DNA of 64,000 bases from NCBI RefSeq assembly GCF_008923725.1, contig NZ_WBPF01000005.1:336058-400057 (forward strand), given 5' to 3'. The translations under genes were made by a program, and so were the position numbers. This document shows positions 18,719 to 28,389 of the stretch, piece after piece. The notes below the pieces were generated by a model that was not told where the DNA came from, did not search any database, and saw nothing but the letters and a program-made list of their open reading frames with translations. Each line of letters starts with the position of its first letter. The first letter of the stretch is position 1. Source of the DNA: Bacillus sp. CH140a_4T. GTDB lineage: Bacteria; Bacillota; Bacilli; Bacillales; Bacillaceae_G.

Positions 18719-19411
18719 TCATTTATATAACACCCACTCTATTAACACAATTGCCGATTCAATACGTTCTTTCGTATTCCCTAAAAATAATTTATGAAGT
18801 AATGCCTCCAAATGAATTGGTTTATTAGGCAACACTTGAATATACCTTAAAACAGATCCAGCTGGCGGTGTAGGTTTGTTATTAATAGCCCATATCCCTT
18901 CTATCAATGTCCAAGTTGACGTATGAACTATGTATGAAGCCTTTAGCTCATCATGTGCTTTCAAAGCAGACTGAATTTTAATGAGCGAACTATGTAACCA
19001 ATGAGCAATACCTTTCACTTTGTCGCTAGAAACACGATAGTTTTCAAATTCGTAGGTAGCTATTTCCTTTAACCTTTTCAACTCGCCGCTTTTATCAAAT
19101 AAAATTTCCCCTTCTAAAAATGAGTATAGTTCCATCGGATTGTTTTTAAAGTTTACTAGTATTTGATTAACGTCTGCATACTTATATTCAACTAAAATAT
19201 CTTCTCTCGTTTCAGAATGAAATTTCTTCTTTTGTCCGTCTTCTAACAGAATATATAAGTCTAAATCAGAATCAGGATATGCATCACCTCTTGCGACAGA
19301 TCCGATAAGCATACATCCAGTTACCTTATCTATAGATAAGCTTTCAGCTACTATTGTTTGCACTAATTTTTTATGTTGTTCATGTTTAATAGATGTTTGT
19401 ATTTCTAACAT
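18719..19411 (-). CDS. Nucleotidyltransferase-domain protein
   Basis: 230-residue protein with the DNA polymerase beta-like nucleotidyltransferase signature GSVARGDAYPDSDLDLYILL (about 37-56), containing the G-S and D-x-D metal ligands. The C-terminal half is helical, with GIAHWLHSSLIKIQSALKAHDELKA (about 135-160) like the substrate-binding helical domain of aminoglycoside nucleotidyltransferases or HEPN-like proteins. GGAGG lies 7 bases before the ATG. No partner gene is adjacent, so it is not an obvious MNT-HEPN toxin-antitoxin pair. The substrate is unknown. Confidence 0.8.
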   Translation of the reverse strand: MLEIQTSIKHEQHKKLVQTIVAESLSIDKVTGCMLIGSVARGDAYPDSDLDLYILLEDGQKKKFHSETREDILVEYKYADVNQILVNFKNNPMELYSFLEGEILFDKSGELKRLKEIATYEFENYRVSSDKVKGIAHWLHSSLIKIQSALKAHDELKASYIVHTSTWTLIEGIWAINNKPTPPAGSVLRYIQVLPNKPIHLEALLHKLFLGNTKERIESAIVLIEWVLYK

Positions 19412-19486
19412 TTGTAACCTCCAAACATTTTTTATGGAGTTATTCCTTACCTAAATATATTGTACTTCTCTTACAATCTTCTATAC

Positions 19487-20059
19487 TTATTCAACGATTG
19501 TCAGTTCATATACAATTGCGTCTTTACTACTTTTTGTTTTATCTTGAATCGTAACAATATCTCCAGCTTTTATTTTTGAAGCATTCACTACTTTTACCAT
19601 CTCTGGTAGAACACCCCCACCATCGTTCTCTTTATTTAGTGGAAGCCACTTTACTGATTTATTAGTTGCTTCTAAAATTTTATATTTAATTGTACCATCA
19701 TACTTTATTTCACCAACAAGATCTTTTACTAATGTAGGTGTATATTTACCCTCTTCTTTTTCTAAAGAAATATGATCACCTATATCTGGGATACCGTTTC
19801 TTACAGGTGCTTCCCATTTTGTTGGATTTAAATCATTTAAACTTACTTTCACACTATCTTCTTTATTTGAATTAGCATCTTTTAGAAATATATCATTATA
19901 CTTCTTATCAATAATGATATACTCCTTCCTCTCTACTATTTTTGCACTACTTTCACGTTTTACTTCCTCGTTGTTAGATACTTCTTCTTTCACATTATTA
20001 TTACTACACGCTGATAATAATGTCGTCGCTAAAGCTGCCATTCGTAACATTTTTTTCAC
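19487..20059 (-). CDS. Putative lipoprotein (GTG start)
   Basis: 190-residue exported lipoprotein: VKKMLRMAALATTLLSACSN with lipobox LSAC (Cys18). The mature part is hydrophilic, starting Asn/Glu-rich and ending with a beta-rich domain with KAGDIVTIQDKTK. The GTG at 20059 lies 8 bases after GGAGG; the ATG at 20074 precedes the binding site and is not credible. No known domain. Confidence 0.75.
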   Translation of the reverse strand: MKKMLRMAALATTLLSACSNNNVKEEVSNNEEVKRESSAKIVERKEYIIIDKKYNDIFLKDANSNKEDSVKVSLNDLNPTKWEAPVRNGIPDIGDHISLEKEEGKYTPTLVKDLVGEIKYDGTIKYKILEATNKSVKWLPLNKENDGGGVLPEMVKVVNASKIKAGDIVTIQDKTKSSKDAIVYELTIVE

Positions 20060-20124
20060 TTCATTTACCTCCATTTATAACGAAACAATAAAACATATAT
20101 CACATCCACATTTTACCATATATC

Positions 20125-20166
20125 AAAAAAAGAGGATATTTGTTTATTACTAAACAAATATCCTCT
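20125..20166 (-). terminator. Terminator of the heme monooxygenase gene
   Basis: AGAGGATATTTGTTTA (20131-20146) pairs with TAAACAAATATCCTCT (20151-20166), 16 bp with a TTAC loop; on the minus strand a run of U (20125-20131) follows. Confidence 0.9.
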
Positions 20167-20181
20167 ACCTTTACATATATA

Positions 20182-20508
20182 TTACGACTGTTGATAAGCC
20201 GCTTTCGATGATTTTACATAATAAACTGCGTGATCAACGTTAATGATATGATCTGGTTTTGGTTTACCACGACTCGCTCTATGCCCAGCTAAATGTTCTT
20301 CACTTGTTTCCCAGTTTTTCCATGCTTCTTCAGATTCCCAGCGAATCATAACAACAACTTCTTCATCGCCGCGTCTTACTTTCTTCACAAGAACACTTAA
20401 GTCGATGAAGCCTTCAAATTTTTCAATAATGCCTTCTCCAGTGAAACGTTCTACAACTATATTTGATGTACCTTCTTTTACTGTAAATGTTTTCGTTTCG
20501 ATAAACAT
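20182..20508 (-). CDS. Heme-degrading monooxygenase-like ABM protein (HmoA/IsdG type)
   Basis: 108-residue ABM-fold (antibiotic biosynthesis monooxygenase) protein. EGFIDLSVLVKKVRRGDEEVVVMIRWESEEAWKNWETSEEH (about 32-72) contains the tryptophan-rich strand and the conserved His expected as heme ligand; the C-terminal half has AGHRASRGKPKPDHI. Members of this IsdG/HmoA group open the heme ring to release iron. A Fur-box-like operator inside the promoter supports iron-responsive control. The binding site is GAGGGAGTGGG. It stands alone. Confidence 0.82.
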   Translation of the reverse strand: MFIETKTFTVKEGTSNIVVERFTGEGIIEKFEGFIDLSVLVKKVRRGDEEVVVMIRWESEEAWKNWETSEEHLAGHRASRGKPKPDHIINVDHAVYYVKSSKAAYQQS

Positions 20509-20552
20509 ATAATCCCACTCCCTCTTTGTAATACGAATACTAGTATTCTTCT

Positions 20553-20582
20553 ATTATAGTTGATTATGATAATTATTTTCAA
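20553..20582 (-). promoter_or_regulatory. Sigma-A promoter with embedded Fur box
   Basis: On the minus strand TTGAAA (20582-20577), an 18-bp spacer and TATAAT (20558-20553) form a sigma-A promoter. GATTATGATAATTATTTTC (20562-20580, plus strand) matches the classical Fur consensus GATAATGATAATCATTATC at 16 of 19 positions and fills the spacer, so Fur binding would block polymerase. Confidence 0.75.
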
Positions 20583-20605
20583 TTAAAAAGTTATAATTAT
20601 TTGAA

Positions 20606-21820
20606 TTATGCTGTTTTCTCTTCAACCGCTTCATCTAAAAATTTGAAATATGGAAGTAATAATCCTATTAAAGAAGTAATACATATAATCGCACCAATAA
20701 TAAAGTATAGTGCTCTTATTCCCCACATTTCACTTAGTATACCTCCTAATAACACACCTAACGGGATAGCGGATCGTATGAAAAATAATCGCACTGAAAA
20801 TACTTGCCCTATCATATTGTTTGGTACTGTTTGTTGGCATATTGTTGTGTTATGTATATTGAAAAATGAAATACAAATGCCTGCAACTACTTCAATGAAC
20901 ACCGCAATTACGATACTATGATTAAACCCTAGAGAAATGTAAGTTAGTCCTCCTATAAACAATCCACCAAGCATAAGTATACGCCGGCTTTTATATGTTA
21001 TTTTTCCGACTAGTATAGATCCAATTACATAGCCAAACGGGAAACCGGCCATAAAATAACCAAACTCCGCATAGCCTGCGGACAATTCGTCTTTTATATA
21101 AGGAAGATTTGTAACCAGCGTTACTCCAACTCCAAATTGTACGAAAGTAAGAAATAGACCGAGCCAAACGATAACTGGTTGTGTGAAAAAGTATGTAAAG
21201 CCATGAATAAATTGTTCTAGCCACGTTTTCCCGATGGATTGTTTTGTTCTCTTTTCTTTTATATAAAGTAAGAGAGCGCCACTAACAAATAGACACATAC
21301 ATACGAAAGATAATGTAAGTTCTGTTCCAATTAAATGAATGACTACTCCGCCCAATACAGGTGCAAGAAACATCATAAGACGAGTCATTCCATCAATATA
21401 TGCATTTGCGTCTTGAAGTTGTTCTTCACTTACAATGCTCGGTGTAATTGCTTGACTTGCAGGTGTATACAACGGCGTAATAAGCCCGATTATAATTTGT
21501 ACGACATACACATGCCAAACTTCTATACTACTAGTAAGTAACATGACTAACGGCAATAAGAAAACCGAAGCTCGCACCCATTGCGAAAATATCATAATCC
21601 ACTTCCGGCTCCATTTATCAATAAATGGGCCACTTATTAATTGTAGTATAAGAGATAGGATAAAGTATAGTAACCACATACTACTTAAAGCAGTTTTTGA
21701 CCCTGTTAATTCGTAAACAAGAATCGAATTACATAACGTTCCGAAAGCCCCGCCCAATTCTGAAATCGCGCTACCAATCCACATAAAAAAGAATGAACGA
21801 TTTTTCAATACACTCTTCAC
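20606..21820 (-). CDS. MFS transporter (12 TM efflux type)
   Basis: 404-residue major facilitator with about 12 TM segments; FIDKWSRKWIMIFSQWVRA (about 65-83) is the loop 2-3 motif of the family. It resembles the MFS_3/EntS-like exporters. It lies 57 bp downstream of an ArsR-type regulator gene on the same strand, probably one operon. The substrate cannot be told. Confidence 0.85.
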   Translation of the reverse strand: MKSVLKNRSFFFMWIGSAISELGGAFGTLCNSILVYELTGSKTALSSMWLLYFILSLILQLISGPFIDKWSRKWIMIFSQWVRASVFLLPLVMLLTSSIEVWHVYVVQIIIGLITPLYTPASQAITPSIVSEEQLQDANAYIDGMTRLMMFLAPVLGGVVIHLIGTELTLSFVCMCLFVSGALLLYIKEKRTKQSIGKTWLEQFIHGFTYFFTQPVIVWLGLFLTFVQFGVGVTLVTNLPYIKDELSAGYAEFGYFMAGFPFGYVIGSILVGKITYKSRRILMLGGLFIGGLTYISLGFNHSIVIAVFIEVVAGICISFFNIHNTTICQQTVPNNMIGQVFSVRLFFIRSAIPLGVLLGGILSEMWGIRALYFIIGAIICITSLIGLLLPYFKFLDEAVEEKTA

Positions 21821-21877
21821 TATAGCCCACCAACTTTTCTATTAAATTCCTCCCTTTATGTGCATTCTAGTTGCATA

Positions 21878-22921
21878 TTATCTATTTAAAAACGCATCTA
21901 ATTCTTTCGCTAGCGACTGCACTGCTTTTTTTCTTAATACATATTTCCCATCATGTATATCTACTAACTTCGCTGCACGTAACAATTTCAAATGATGGTG
22001 TACAGTCGATTTACCGAGTTGCAGTCTCTCTGTAATTTCTTGCAATGTCCGTTCTTTTTCAAACAACATTTTTACAATGCGTAATCTCGCTTCATCTCCA
22101 AGCGCTTTATGTTTTTGAACTAAAAAATAATTCGGTTCATATAGATCTTCAGGATGGATGCTTTCGTTTGCGACTGGGTAATGAAATACTTTCGTATCTT
22201 CAATATCCGCCTCAATATTCCACGGTCTGTACGTCATTTGCGGGATAAGAAGTACATTATGAACACTTGGTTCTGGCATATAGTTCACACCGCCAGTCGC
22301 CCACTCGACAAACTCTTCTGATTTCATCTTTTTATTCATTTCATTTTTCGCTTCATAATCTCGTTTTAATATAGATAGTATTTGCTCTTCCTCTTTCTGA
22401 ATAACACTCTCATACCAACCTGTCATAACAGCGATTAAATGAGATTTCAGCACTTGTACATCAACTTCACATATAAAAGGAATATACGTAGAGAAAAACG
22501 GATGATCTTGTGTCAGTTCTTTTAGTTCATGTATTGCAGTTACGTCTCCACTTGCTGCTAAATGTCTTTGCCCTTCATACTTCTCACCTAAAAACGGTAA
22601 ACATATATACTTCAAACCTACTTCTGAAAGCGAATCGATTTTAGCATGAAACTGTGATAAGTCCTGAAACTCTTCCTTATACAACAACTGAAGCAACGCT
22701 TTCCACGTATTATGTTCTTCTACAAACCGTAAGTGTTCTCTCATTTCTTCTGTTAATGATTGTCTAATTTCTTCCCATTCACTTTGTGACTTTTCAAGAG
22801 TATCGATTAACCTTTTATGAGTAATTGCTGCAATGCCAAGTGCACATTCGAAAAGTATCGAATATTTCACTTGAATGTTATAAGTTTCCCTCTTTCTACT
22901 CGTTATGTGATAGACCTCCAT
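21878..22921 (-). CDS. ArsR-type winged-helix regulator with long N-terminal domain
   Basis: 347-residue regulator. The C-terminal ArsR/HTH_20 domain (KALGDEARLRIVKMLFEKERTLQEITERLQLGKSTVHHHLKLLRAAKLVDI, about 269-320) binds DNA. The N-terminal 250 residues, with VKYSILFECALGIAA, resemble the DUF5937-type sensor part found in such proteins. AAGGAGGGGATATAA precedes the ATG. Upstream of the MFS gene, so it probably controls that transporter and itself. Confidence 0.85.
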   Translation of the reverse strand: MEVYHITSRKRETYNIQVKYSILFECALGIAAITHKRLIDTLEKSQSEWEEIRQSLTEEMREHLRFVEEHNTWKALLQLLYKEEFQDLSQFHAKIDSLSEVGLKYICLPFLGEKYEGQRHLAASGDVTAIHELKELTQDHPFFSTYIPFICEVDVQVLKSHLIAVMTGWYESVIQKEEEQILSILKRDYEAKNEMNKKMKSEEFVEWATGGVNYMPEPSVHNVLLIPQMTYRPWNIEADIEDTKVFHYPVANESIHPEDLYEPNYFLVQKHKALGDEARLRIVKMLFEKERTLQEITERLQLGKSTVHHHLKLLRAAKLVDIHDGKYVLRKKAVQSLAKELDAFLNR

Positions 22922-23085
22922 TTATATCCCCTCCTTGTTTGCTATATATTAAATTCTATTTTTATCGAATTTAACCTTCTATATTTTTAGAATTAACAAA
23001 ATTTTAGTTGAAACACATTCATTCTAAATTAAGAAGAATAGGAGCTTTTTTATATACAAATAATAAGCCTCAAGGAGTTGTTGAT

Positions 23086-24279
23086 ATGCATTTTATATTA
23101 AATATGTTAGGAATTTTCGTTGTAATATTAATCGTTTTCCTATGTTCGCCTAATAAAAAACAAATAAAATGGAGACCAATCGTTATTCTAATCATATTGG
23201 AGCTCTTTATTACATGGTTTATGTTAGGTACGAAGCTCGGCAGTATTATCATTAATAAAATTGCATCATTTTTCAGTTGGCTACTAGCGTGCGCGAATGA
23301 AGGTATTCGGTTTGCCTTTCCTTCCGCTATGGAAAATCAAACCGTTGATTTCTTCTTTAGCGCATTACTTCCTATCATTTTTGTTATCACCTTCTTTGAT
23401 ATTCTTTCTTACTTTGGAATCTTAACTTGGATTATTGATAAAGTAGGTGCAGTTATTTCAAAGATTTCTCGTTTACCAAAGTTAGAAAGCTTCTTTTCGA
23501 TTCAAATGATGTTTTTAGGAAACACTGAAGCACTTGCGGTTGTTCGTGATCAATTATCTGTTTTAAAAGAAAATCGTTTATTAACTTTTGGAATTATGAG
23601 TATGAGTAGCGTTAGCGGATCCATTCTTGGCGCTTATTTATCGATGGTTCCAGCTACATATATTTTCAGCGCAATCCCTTTAAACTGTATTAACGCATTA
23701 ATTTTAGCCAATGTCTTAAACCCTGTTGAAGTCCCGAAAGAAGAAGATGTTGTTTATTCTCCTTCAAAACATGAAAAAAAGGATTTCTTTTCTACTATTT
23801 CAAACAGTATGTTAGTCGGTATGAATATGGTAATCGTTATTTTAGCTATGGTAATTGGTTATGTAGCATTAACTGCATGTTTAAACGGGATATTAAGCTT
23901 TTTCGTAACAGGTTTAACAATTGAAAAAATCTTCTCCATTATCTTTAGTCCTTTTGCTTTTTTACTCGGCTTATCGGGCAGTGATGCTATGTATGTAGCT
24001 GAATTAATGGGGATCAAAATAACGACGAATGAATTTGTCGCAATGATGGATTTAAAATCGAACCTAAAGTCGTTACAACCTCATACGATTGCGGTAGCAA
24101 CAACATTTCTAGCATCTTTTGCTAACTTTAGTACAGTAGGTATGATTTACGGAACTTACAATTCATTATTTGGCGGAGAAAAATCAGCTATAATTGGTAA
24201 AAATGTGTGGAAGCTTCTTGTTAGCGGAATGGCTGTTTCCTTATTAAGTGCTATGCTTGTTGGGCTATTTGTATGGTAA
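23086..24279 (+). CDS. NupC/CNT-family nucleoside transporter
   Basis: 397-residue concentrative nucleoside transporter, about ten TM segments. FLGNTEALAVVRDQLSVLKENRLLTFGIMSMSSVSGSILGAYLSM (about 144-188) is the conserved nucleoside-recognition hairpin, and GLSGSDAMYVAELMGIKITTNEFVAMMDL (about 299-327) the second Gate/nucleoside-binding repeat. Start 23086 has AAGGAG 8 bases upstream; the 23008 start has none. It imports nucleosides by cation symport in known members. Confidence 0.88.
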   Translation: MHFILNMLGIFVVILIVFLCSPNKKQIKWRPIVILIILELFITWFMLGTKLGSIIINKIASFFSWLLACANEGIRFAFPSAMENQTVDFFFSALLPIIFVITFFDILSYFGILTWIIDKVGAVISKISRLPKLESFFSIQMMFLGNTEALAVVRDQLSVLKENRLLTFGIMSMSSVSGSILGAYLSMVPATYIFSAIPLNCINALILANVLNPVEVPKEEDVVYSPSKHEKKDFFSTISNSMLVGMNMVIVILAMVIGYVALTACLNGILSFFVTGLTIEKIFSIIFSPFAFLLGLSGSDAMYVAELMGIKITTNEFVAMMDLKSNLKSLQPHTIAVATTFLASFANFSTVGMIYGTYNSLFGGEKSAIIGKNVWKLLVSGMAVSLLSAMLVGLFVW

Positions 24280-24290
24280 ATAATCTTTAA

Positions 24291-24327
24291 AATAAAAGAC
24301 ACCCAATCGAATTGAGTGTCTTTTATT
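24291..24327. terminator. Bidirectional terminator between the nucleoside transporter gene and proA
   Basis: AATAAAAGACAC (24291-24302) pairs with GTGTCTTTTATT (24316-24327); inside, CAAT/ATTG extends the stem. It serves the convergent genes on both strands. Confidence 0.88.
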
Positions 24328-24328
24328 A

Positions 24329-25576
24329 TTATTTTCGAATCTGTCCATTCCCACGAATCACATATTTTGTAGAAGTTAATGCAGGAAGTCCCATCGGTCC
24401 CCTTACATGTAGCTTTTGTGTACTTATACCAATTTCTGCTCCAAATCCGAATTCAGATCCATCAGTAAAACGAGTTGATGCATTATGATACAGTGCAGCC
24501 GCATCTACAGCTGTGAAAAATTTGCTGACGTTTTCCTCGTCCTCTGTAATAATCGCTTCGGAATGCATAGATCCATACGTATTTATATGATGAATCGCTT
24601 CTTCTATAGAAGAAACTACTTTCACTGCTAGCGTGAGTGATAAAAATTCTGTTTCCCAGTCTTCTTCTGAAGCAAGTACAATTGAAGAATCAAGTTCCAG
24701 TACTTTCTGATCACCACATAACTCCACGCCTTTTTCCTTCAAAGACGAAAACAACTCGCTACCATATTTCTGCGCCCACTTCTCATGAAGTACAATCGTT
24801 TCAATTGCATTACATACAGATGGACGCTGCGTTTTTGCATTTATAATAATATCAATTGCCATTTGTTTATTCGCTGTTTCATCAATGAAAATATGACAAT
24901 TTCCTGCACCCGTTTCAAGTACTGGAACAGACGCTTCTCTCACTACAGTATCAATTAATTGTTTGCCACCTCTTGGGATAAGAACGTCTAGGTAATCATT
25001 TAATGTAAACAACTGCTTTGCACTATCTCGCGTTGTATCTTCTATAAGCTGTACACTTTCTTCTGGCAAGCTTGTTTGTTTGAGAGCTCGGTGAATAACA
25101 GAAACGATCGCTTTGTTAGAATGAATAGCAGAAGAACTACCACGTAATATAACTGCGTTTCCTGTTTTCAAACAAATTGTAGCAGCATCTACTGTTACAT
25201 TCGGCCTTGCCTCATAAATCATCCCAACAACACCAAGTGGTACACGCATTTCCTGAATAGCTAGTCCATTTGGTCGCTCCCATTCACTTATACATTCTCC
25301 AACAGGATCACGTAATTCGATTAACTGCTTAATTCCCTCTGCCATATCAACAATTCGTTGTTCAGTTAGCATAAGTCGATCAAGGAGTGAATCAGAAAAT
25401 CCTTTTGCCTTACCTTCTTCGATATCACGTTTGTTTTCCTCTAAAATATAAGCTGTTTCTACTATTAGCCTCTCAGCAATTACAGCAAGTGCTTCGTTTT
25501 TTTGATTTGTAGATTTAAGCACAAGATCCCTAGCAATTTCTTTCGCTTTTTTTCCCTTTGCCAACCCTTCATTCAT
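24329..25576 (-). CDS. proA: Gamma-glutamyl phosphate reductase ProA
   Basis: Second step of proline synthesis: NADPH-dependent reduction of glutamyl-5-phosphate to the semialdehyde. The 415-residue length is normal. The catalytic cysteine lies in [14 protein letters not shown] (about 240-253); [16 protein letters not shown] (about 117-132) and [22 protein letters not shown] (about 373-394) are ProA signatures. AAAGGAGG precedes the ATG. It lies 30 bp after proB in one operon under a T-box. Confidence 0.95.
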   Translation of the reverse strand: MNEGLAKGKKAKEIARDLVLKSTNQKNEALAVIAERLIVETAYILEENKRDIEEGKAKGFSDSLLDRLMLTEQRIVDMAEGIKQLIELRDPVGECISEWERPNGLAIQEMRVPLGVVGMIYEARPNVTVDAATICLKTGNAVILRGSSSAIHSNKAIVSVIHRALKQTSLPEESVQLIEDTTRDSAKQLFTLNDYLDVLIPRGGKQLIDTVVREASVPVLETGAGNCHIFIDETANKQMAIDIIINAKTQRPSVCNAIETIVLHEKWAQKYGSELFSSLKEKGVELCGDQKVLELDSSIVLASEEDWETEFLSLTLAVKVVSSIEEAIHHINTYGSMHSEAIITEDEENVSKFFTAVDAAALYHNASTRFTDGSEFGFGAEIGISTQKLHVRGPMGLPALTSTKYVIRGNGQIRK

Positions 25577-25606
25577 TTTTTTTCCTCCTTTTTAACATCA
25601 CTACTC

Positions 25607-26710
25607 TTACAGTGAAACCCAATAATCTCTATGAATGACTTCATAATTATGTCTTTCGCCTCTTGCTTGAATATCTTGGCTTTGCATACCTTTTATTTCT
25701 CTTAATTCCTCTGCGCTATATGTGCATTGTCCTTTTCCAATTACGCGCCCTTGTTGCGTCATTACTTCTACGACATCGTCAACTTTGAAAAATCCTGAAA
25801 CATTTGTAACGCCAGCAGGAAGAAGACTCTTACCATGCTGAATGATAGCTGTAGCTGCTCCGGCGTCTATTTCAATTTGTCCACTAACAAGTGAATGCAA
25901 GGCAATCCATTGCTTGTTCATCTTTATTTCTTTTTGAGGAGCATTTCCGACATATGTTCCATCACCTTTGCCCTTCAAAACATCTACAAATTTCTCTTGT
26001 CCACGTCCTGTTCCGATAAATACACTCACGCCAAGAGAAAGTGCTGTCTTCGCAGCATCAATTTTTGATTTCATACCGCCAGTCCCAAGTTTGGACCCAG
26101 CATCTCCTGCAAGAGAAGCAATTTCTTCTGTAACTTCAGGAAGGAAATAATACTTTTTCGCATCCGCATTTTTCTGAGGATTTTTGTCATATAGACCGTT
26201 CACATCCGTAAAAATCATAAGCATATCCGCCGAAACAAGCCCGCTTACTAAAGCTGACAGCATATCATTGTCACCGAACGTTAGCTCCTCTAAAGAGATG
26301 GAATCATTTTCATTAATGATTGGTAGAGCAGAACGGTTTAGTAACTCTCCTAAAGTAGCGTAGGCGTTACTATATTGTTCTTTTCTAGAAAAATCACTTC
26401 TAGTCAGCAATAATTGCGCAGTAACGATACCATACTTACGGAATTCCTCCGTGTACGCCTGCATTAACAAACTTTGTCCGACAGCCGCAGCAGCCTGTTT
26501 TCCTTTAATTGTCACAGGTCTGCTAGGATACCCTAGAGCAGAAAAACCTGCAGCGACGGCCCCAGATGTAATTAACAAAACTTCATGCCCTTCCTCTTTC
26601 AATCGAGCCAATGCGGCAACGTGATCTGAAAGTTGTTCTTTAGAAATGCCTCCGTGACTATCTGCTAGAGAGCTGCTCCCAATCTTTACAACAATTCGGT
26701 GTTTTTTCAC
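25607..26710 (-). CDS. proB: Glutamate 5-kinase ProB (GTG start)
   Basis: First and usually proline-feedback-inhibited step of proline synthesis. 367 residues: amino-acid kinase domain ([15 protein letters not shown] at 7-21; [24 protein letters not shown]) and a C-terminal PUA domain ending [15 protein letters not shown]. The GTG at 26710 lies 8 bases after GGGGG; the longer ATG at 26737 precedes that site. First gene of proBA. Confidence 0.94.
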   Translation of the reverse strand: MKKHRIVVKIGSSSLADSHGGISKEQLSDHVAALARLKEEGHEVLLITSGAVAAGFSALGYPSRPVTIKGKQAAAAVGQSLLMQAYTEEFRKYGIVTAQLLLTRSDFSRKEQYSNAYATLGELLNRSALPIINENDSISLEELTFGDNDMLSALVSGLVSADMLMIFTDVNGLYDKNPQKNADAKKYYFLPEVTEEIASLAGDAGSKLGTGGMKSKIDAAKTALSLGVSVFIGTGRGQEKFVDVLKGKGDGTYVGNAPQKEIKMNKQWIALHSLVSGQIEIDAGAATAIIQHGKSLLPAGVTNVSGFFKVDDVVEVMTQQGRVIGKGQCTYSAEELREIKGMQSQDIQARGERHNYEVIHRDYWVSL

Positions 26711-26828
26711 TTTTGTATCCCCCAAGTCTAAAATCAAAGTTTTTTATAAATTACACTTTTATTCATTCGGCTTACAGCGCCTTCTATTCTTATCAGTGCT
26801 GCACCTAGCCTATTAAAGAGCAAAATAA

Positions 26829-27074
26829 AAATGACCGCTTCGCCCTTAATAAAATAAAAAGGACGAAACGGTCATTGTTCCGCGGTACCACCTTAATTGA
26901 TATACATAGATATCCACTTGGCGCCTATAACGCAGGCGAACGCCTAAACTTTCATTTAAGACTCAGGGATAGGTTCGATATATTCTATACGAGGAATCTT
27001 TCAGCCGGTGAATTCCACTCTCTTTCGCAAGAAGACATATGTACTATTTCCCTTCAACGATTTTCGGTTTAATT
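26829..27074 (-). ncRNA. T-box leader of proBA, specifier CCU (tRNA-Pro)
   Basis: The 5' leader of proBA holds a T-box riboswitch. The diagnostic T-box sequence AAGGTGGTACCGCG is on the minus strand at 26894-26881. A terminator stem follows: AATGACCGTTTCGTCC (26876-26861) pairs with GGCGAAGCGGTCATT (26844-26830), ending in U-rich sequence. In Stem I the specifier-loop sequence reads GAACCTATCC, placing the codon CCT at 26973-26971 (Pro) followed by A. Uncharged tRNA-Pro would pair with specifier and T-box and prevent termination, linking proline starvation to synthesis. Confidence 0.93.
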
Positions 27075-27080
27075 TTTTAT

Positions 27081-27110
27081 ATTATGCGATATAGTTCCAT
27101 TTGGTGTCAA
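27081..27110 (-). promoter_or_regulatory. proBA sigma-A promoter
   Basis: Minus-strand TTGACA (27110-27105), 18-bp spacer, CATAAT (27086-27081). Transcription from here would begin just before the T-box Stem I. Confidence 0.65.
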
Positions 27111-27282
27111 GAGGTATTTTTAAAAATAAATAGAGCGGCAAGTTACTTGTATGAGAATATTTCCCTAATGAATGAAAATACAAATCGATATAAATTCAAC
27201 TCATATTCATCAACATAAAACCTTAAATTAAAGTGTATATATTTACAGAATGTCGAATATAATTGTTTTTTAACTTTTGGTG

Positions 27283-27359
27283 TTGCAAAAAGGAATATAT
27301 TCTCTTAGAATGTTTCTTTATATTGCATGTTGATGTTATTGTTATTTTAAGATAACAAT
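27283..27359 (+). promoter_or_regulatory. proC promoter candidate and 8-bp inverted repeat
   Basis: TTGCAA (27283-27288) and TAGAAT (27306-27311) are separated by 17 bp. Downstream, ATTGTTAT (27338-27345) and ATAACAAT (27352-27359) form a perfect 8-bp dyad with a 6-bp spacer, which could be an operator or leader hairpin. Confidence 0.4.
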
Positions 27360-27405
27360 TTCGAAATGATATAATTTATTATAAAAGGAGCAAGATTGAG
27401 TTATT

Positions 27406-28224
27406 ATGGATAAACAAATTGGATTCATCGGTTGCGGAAATATGGGAATGGCTATCATTGGCGGGATGCTAAACAAAAAGGTAGTGTCTGCAAATAATGT
27501 TATTTGTTCGGATTTAAACACTACGAATTTAAAACATGCTAACGAAAAATATGGGCTAACTACAACTATTGACAACAATGAAGTAGCTAAAAATGCTGAT
27601 ATTTTAATTTTATCAATTAAACCAGACTTATACCCATCAGTAATTAATGAAATAAAAGAAGTGATCAAAAACGATGTTATCGTCGTTACGATTGCTGCTG
27701 GAAAAAGCATTAAAAGTACTGAAGAGGCCTTTGATAAGAAATTAAAAGTTGTACGAGTAATGCCTAATACCCCTGCTCTCGTTGGAGAAGGAATGTCTGC
27801 GTTATGCCCAAATGAAATGGTGACAGAACAAGATTTAGAAGATGTGCTAAACATTTTCAATAGCTTTGGTCAAACAGAGATTGTAAGTGAAAAATTAATG
27901 GATGTTGTAACATCTGTAAGTGGTTCGTCACCAGCATACGTATATATGATTATAGAAGCGATGGCAGACGCCGCTGTACTTGATGGTATGCCACGCAATC
28001 AAGCATATAAATTCGCTGCTCAAGCTGTGTTAGGCTCTGCCAAAATGGTACTGGAAACAGGAATACATCCAGGTGCATTGAAAGATATGGTTTGTTCTCC
28101 TGGTGGAACAACGATAGAAGCTGTAGCAACATTAGAGGAAAAAGGCTTACGCACAGCCATCATTTCAGCTATGCAACGCTGTACGCAAAAATCTATTGAA
28201 CTGTCTGGTCAAACGAAAAAGTAA
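27406..28224 (+). CDS. proC: Pyrroline-5-carboxylate reductase ProC
   Basis: Last step of proline synthesis, NAD(P)H-dependent. The 272-residue protein has the Rossmann motif IGFIGCGNMGMAIIGGML (5-22) and the P5CR signature SGSSPAYVYMIIEAMADAAVLDGMPR (about 169-194) plus VCSPGGTTIEAVATLE (about 227-242). The nearest binding site AAAGGAG is 14 bases before the ATG, an unusually long spacing. Divergent from proBA and without a visible T-box of its own. Confidence 0.94.
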   Translation: MDKQIGFIGCGNMGMAIIGGMLNKKVVSANNVICSDLNTTNLKHANEKYGLTTTIDNNEVAKNADILILSIKPDLYPSVINEIKEVIKNDVIVVTIAAGKSIKSTEEAFDKKLKVVRVMPNTPALVGEGMSALCPNEMVTEQDLEDVLNIFNSFGQTEIVSEKLMDVVTSVSGSSPAYVYMIIEAMADAAVLDGMPRNQAYKFAAQAVLGSAKMVLETGIHPGALKDMVCSPGGTTIEAVATLEEKGLRTAIISAMQRCTQKSIELSGQTKK

Positions 28225-28305
28225 AACTATAAAAGAGATCACGTTAGCTATGAATTTAACTAGAAGATTGTGGATTACATACTCTCCCGCTTTCACAAAA
28301 TAATA

Positions 28306-28341
28306 AACGGACAAACTCATAAACGCTTGAGTTTGTCCGTT
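28306..28341 (+). terminator. Terminator downstream of proC
   Basis: AACGGACAAACTCA (28306-28319) pairs with TGAGTTTGTCCGTT (28328-28341), followed by CTTTT. Confidence 0.8.
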
Positions 28342-28389
28342 CTTTTGGTTATACTGAAATAATTTTATTTATATCTTCTTTATTTCCTA

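Noticed and set aside
18719-19411. MNT-HEPN toxin-antitoxin system
   Set aside because: Only the nucleotidyltransferase-like gene is present; no adjacent HEPN gene on either side.
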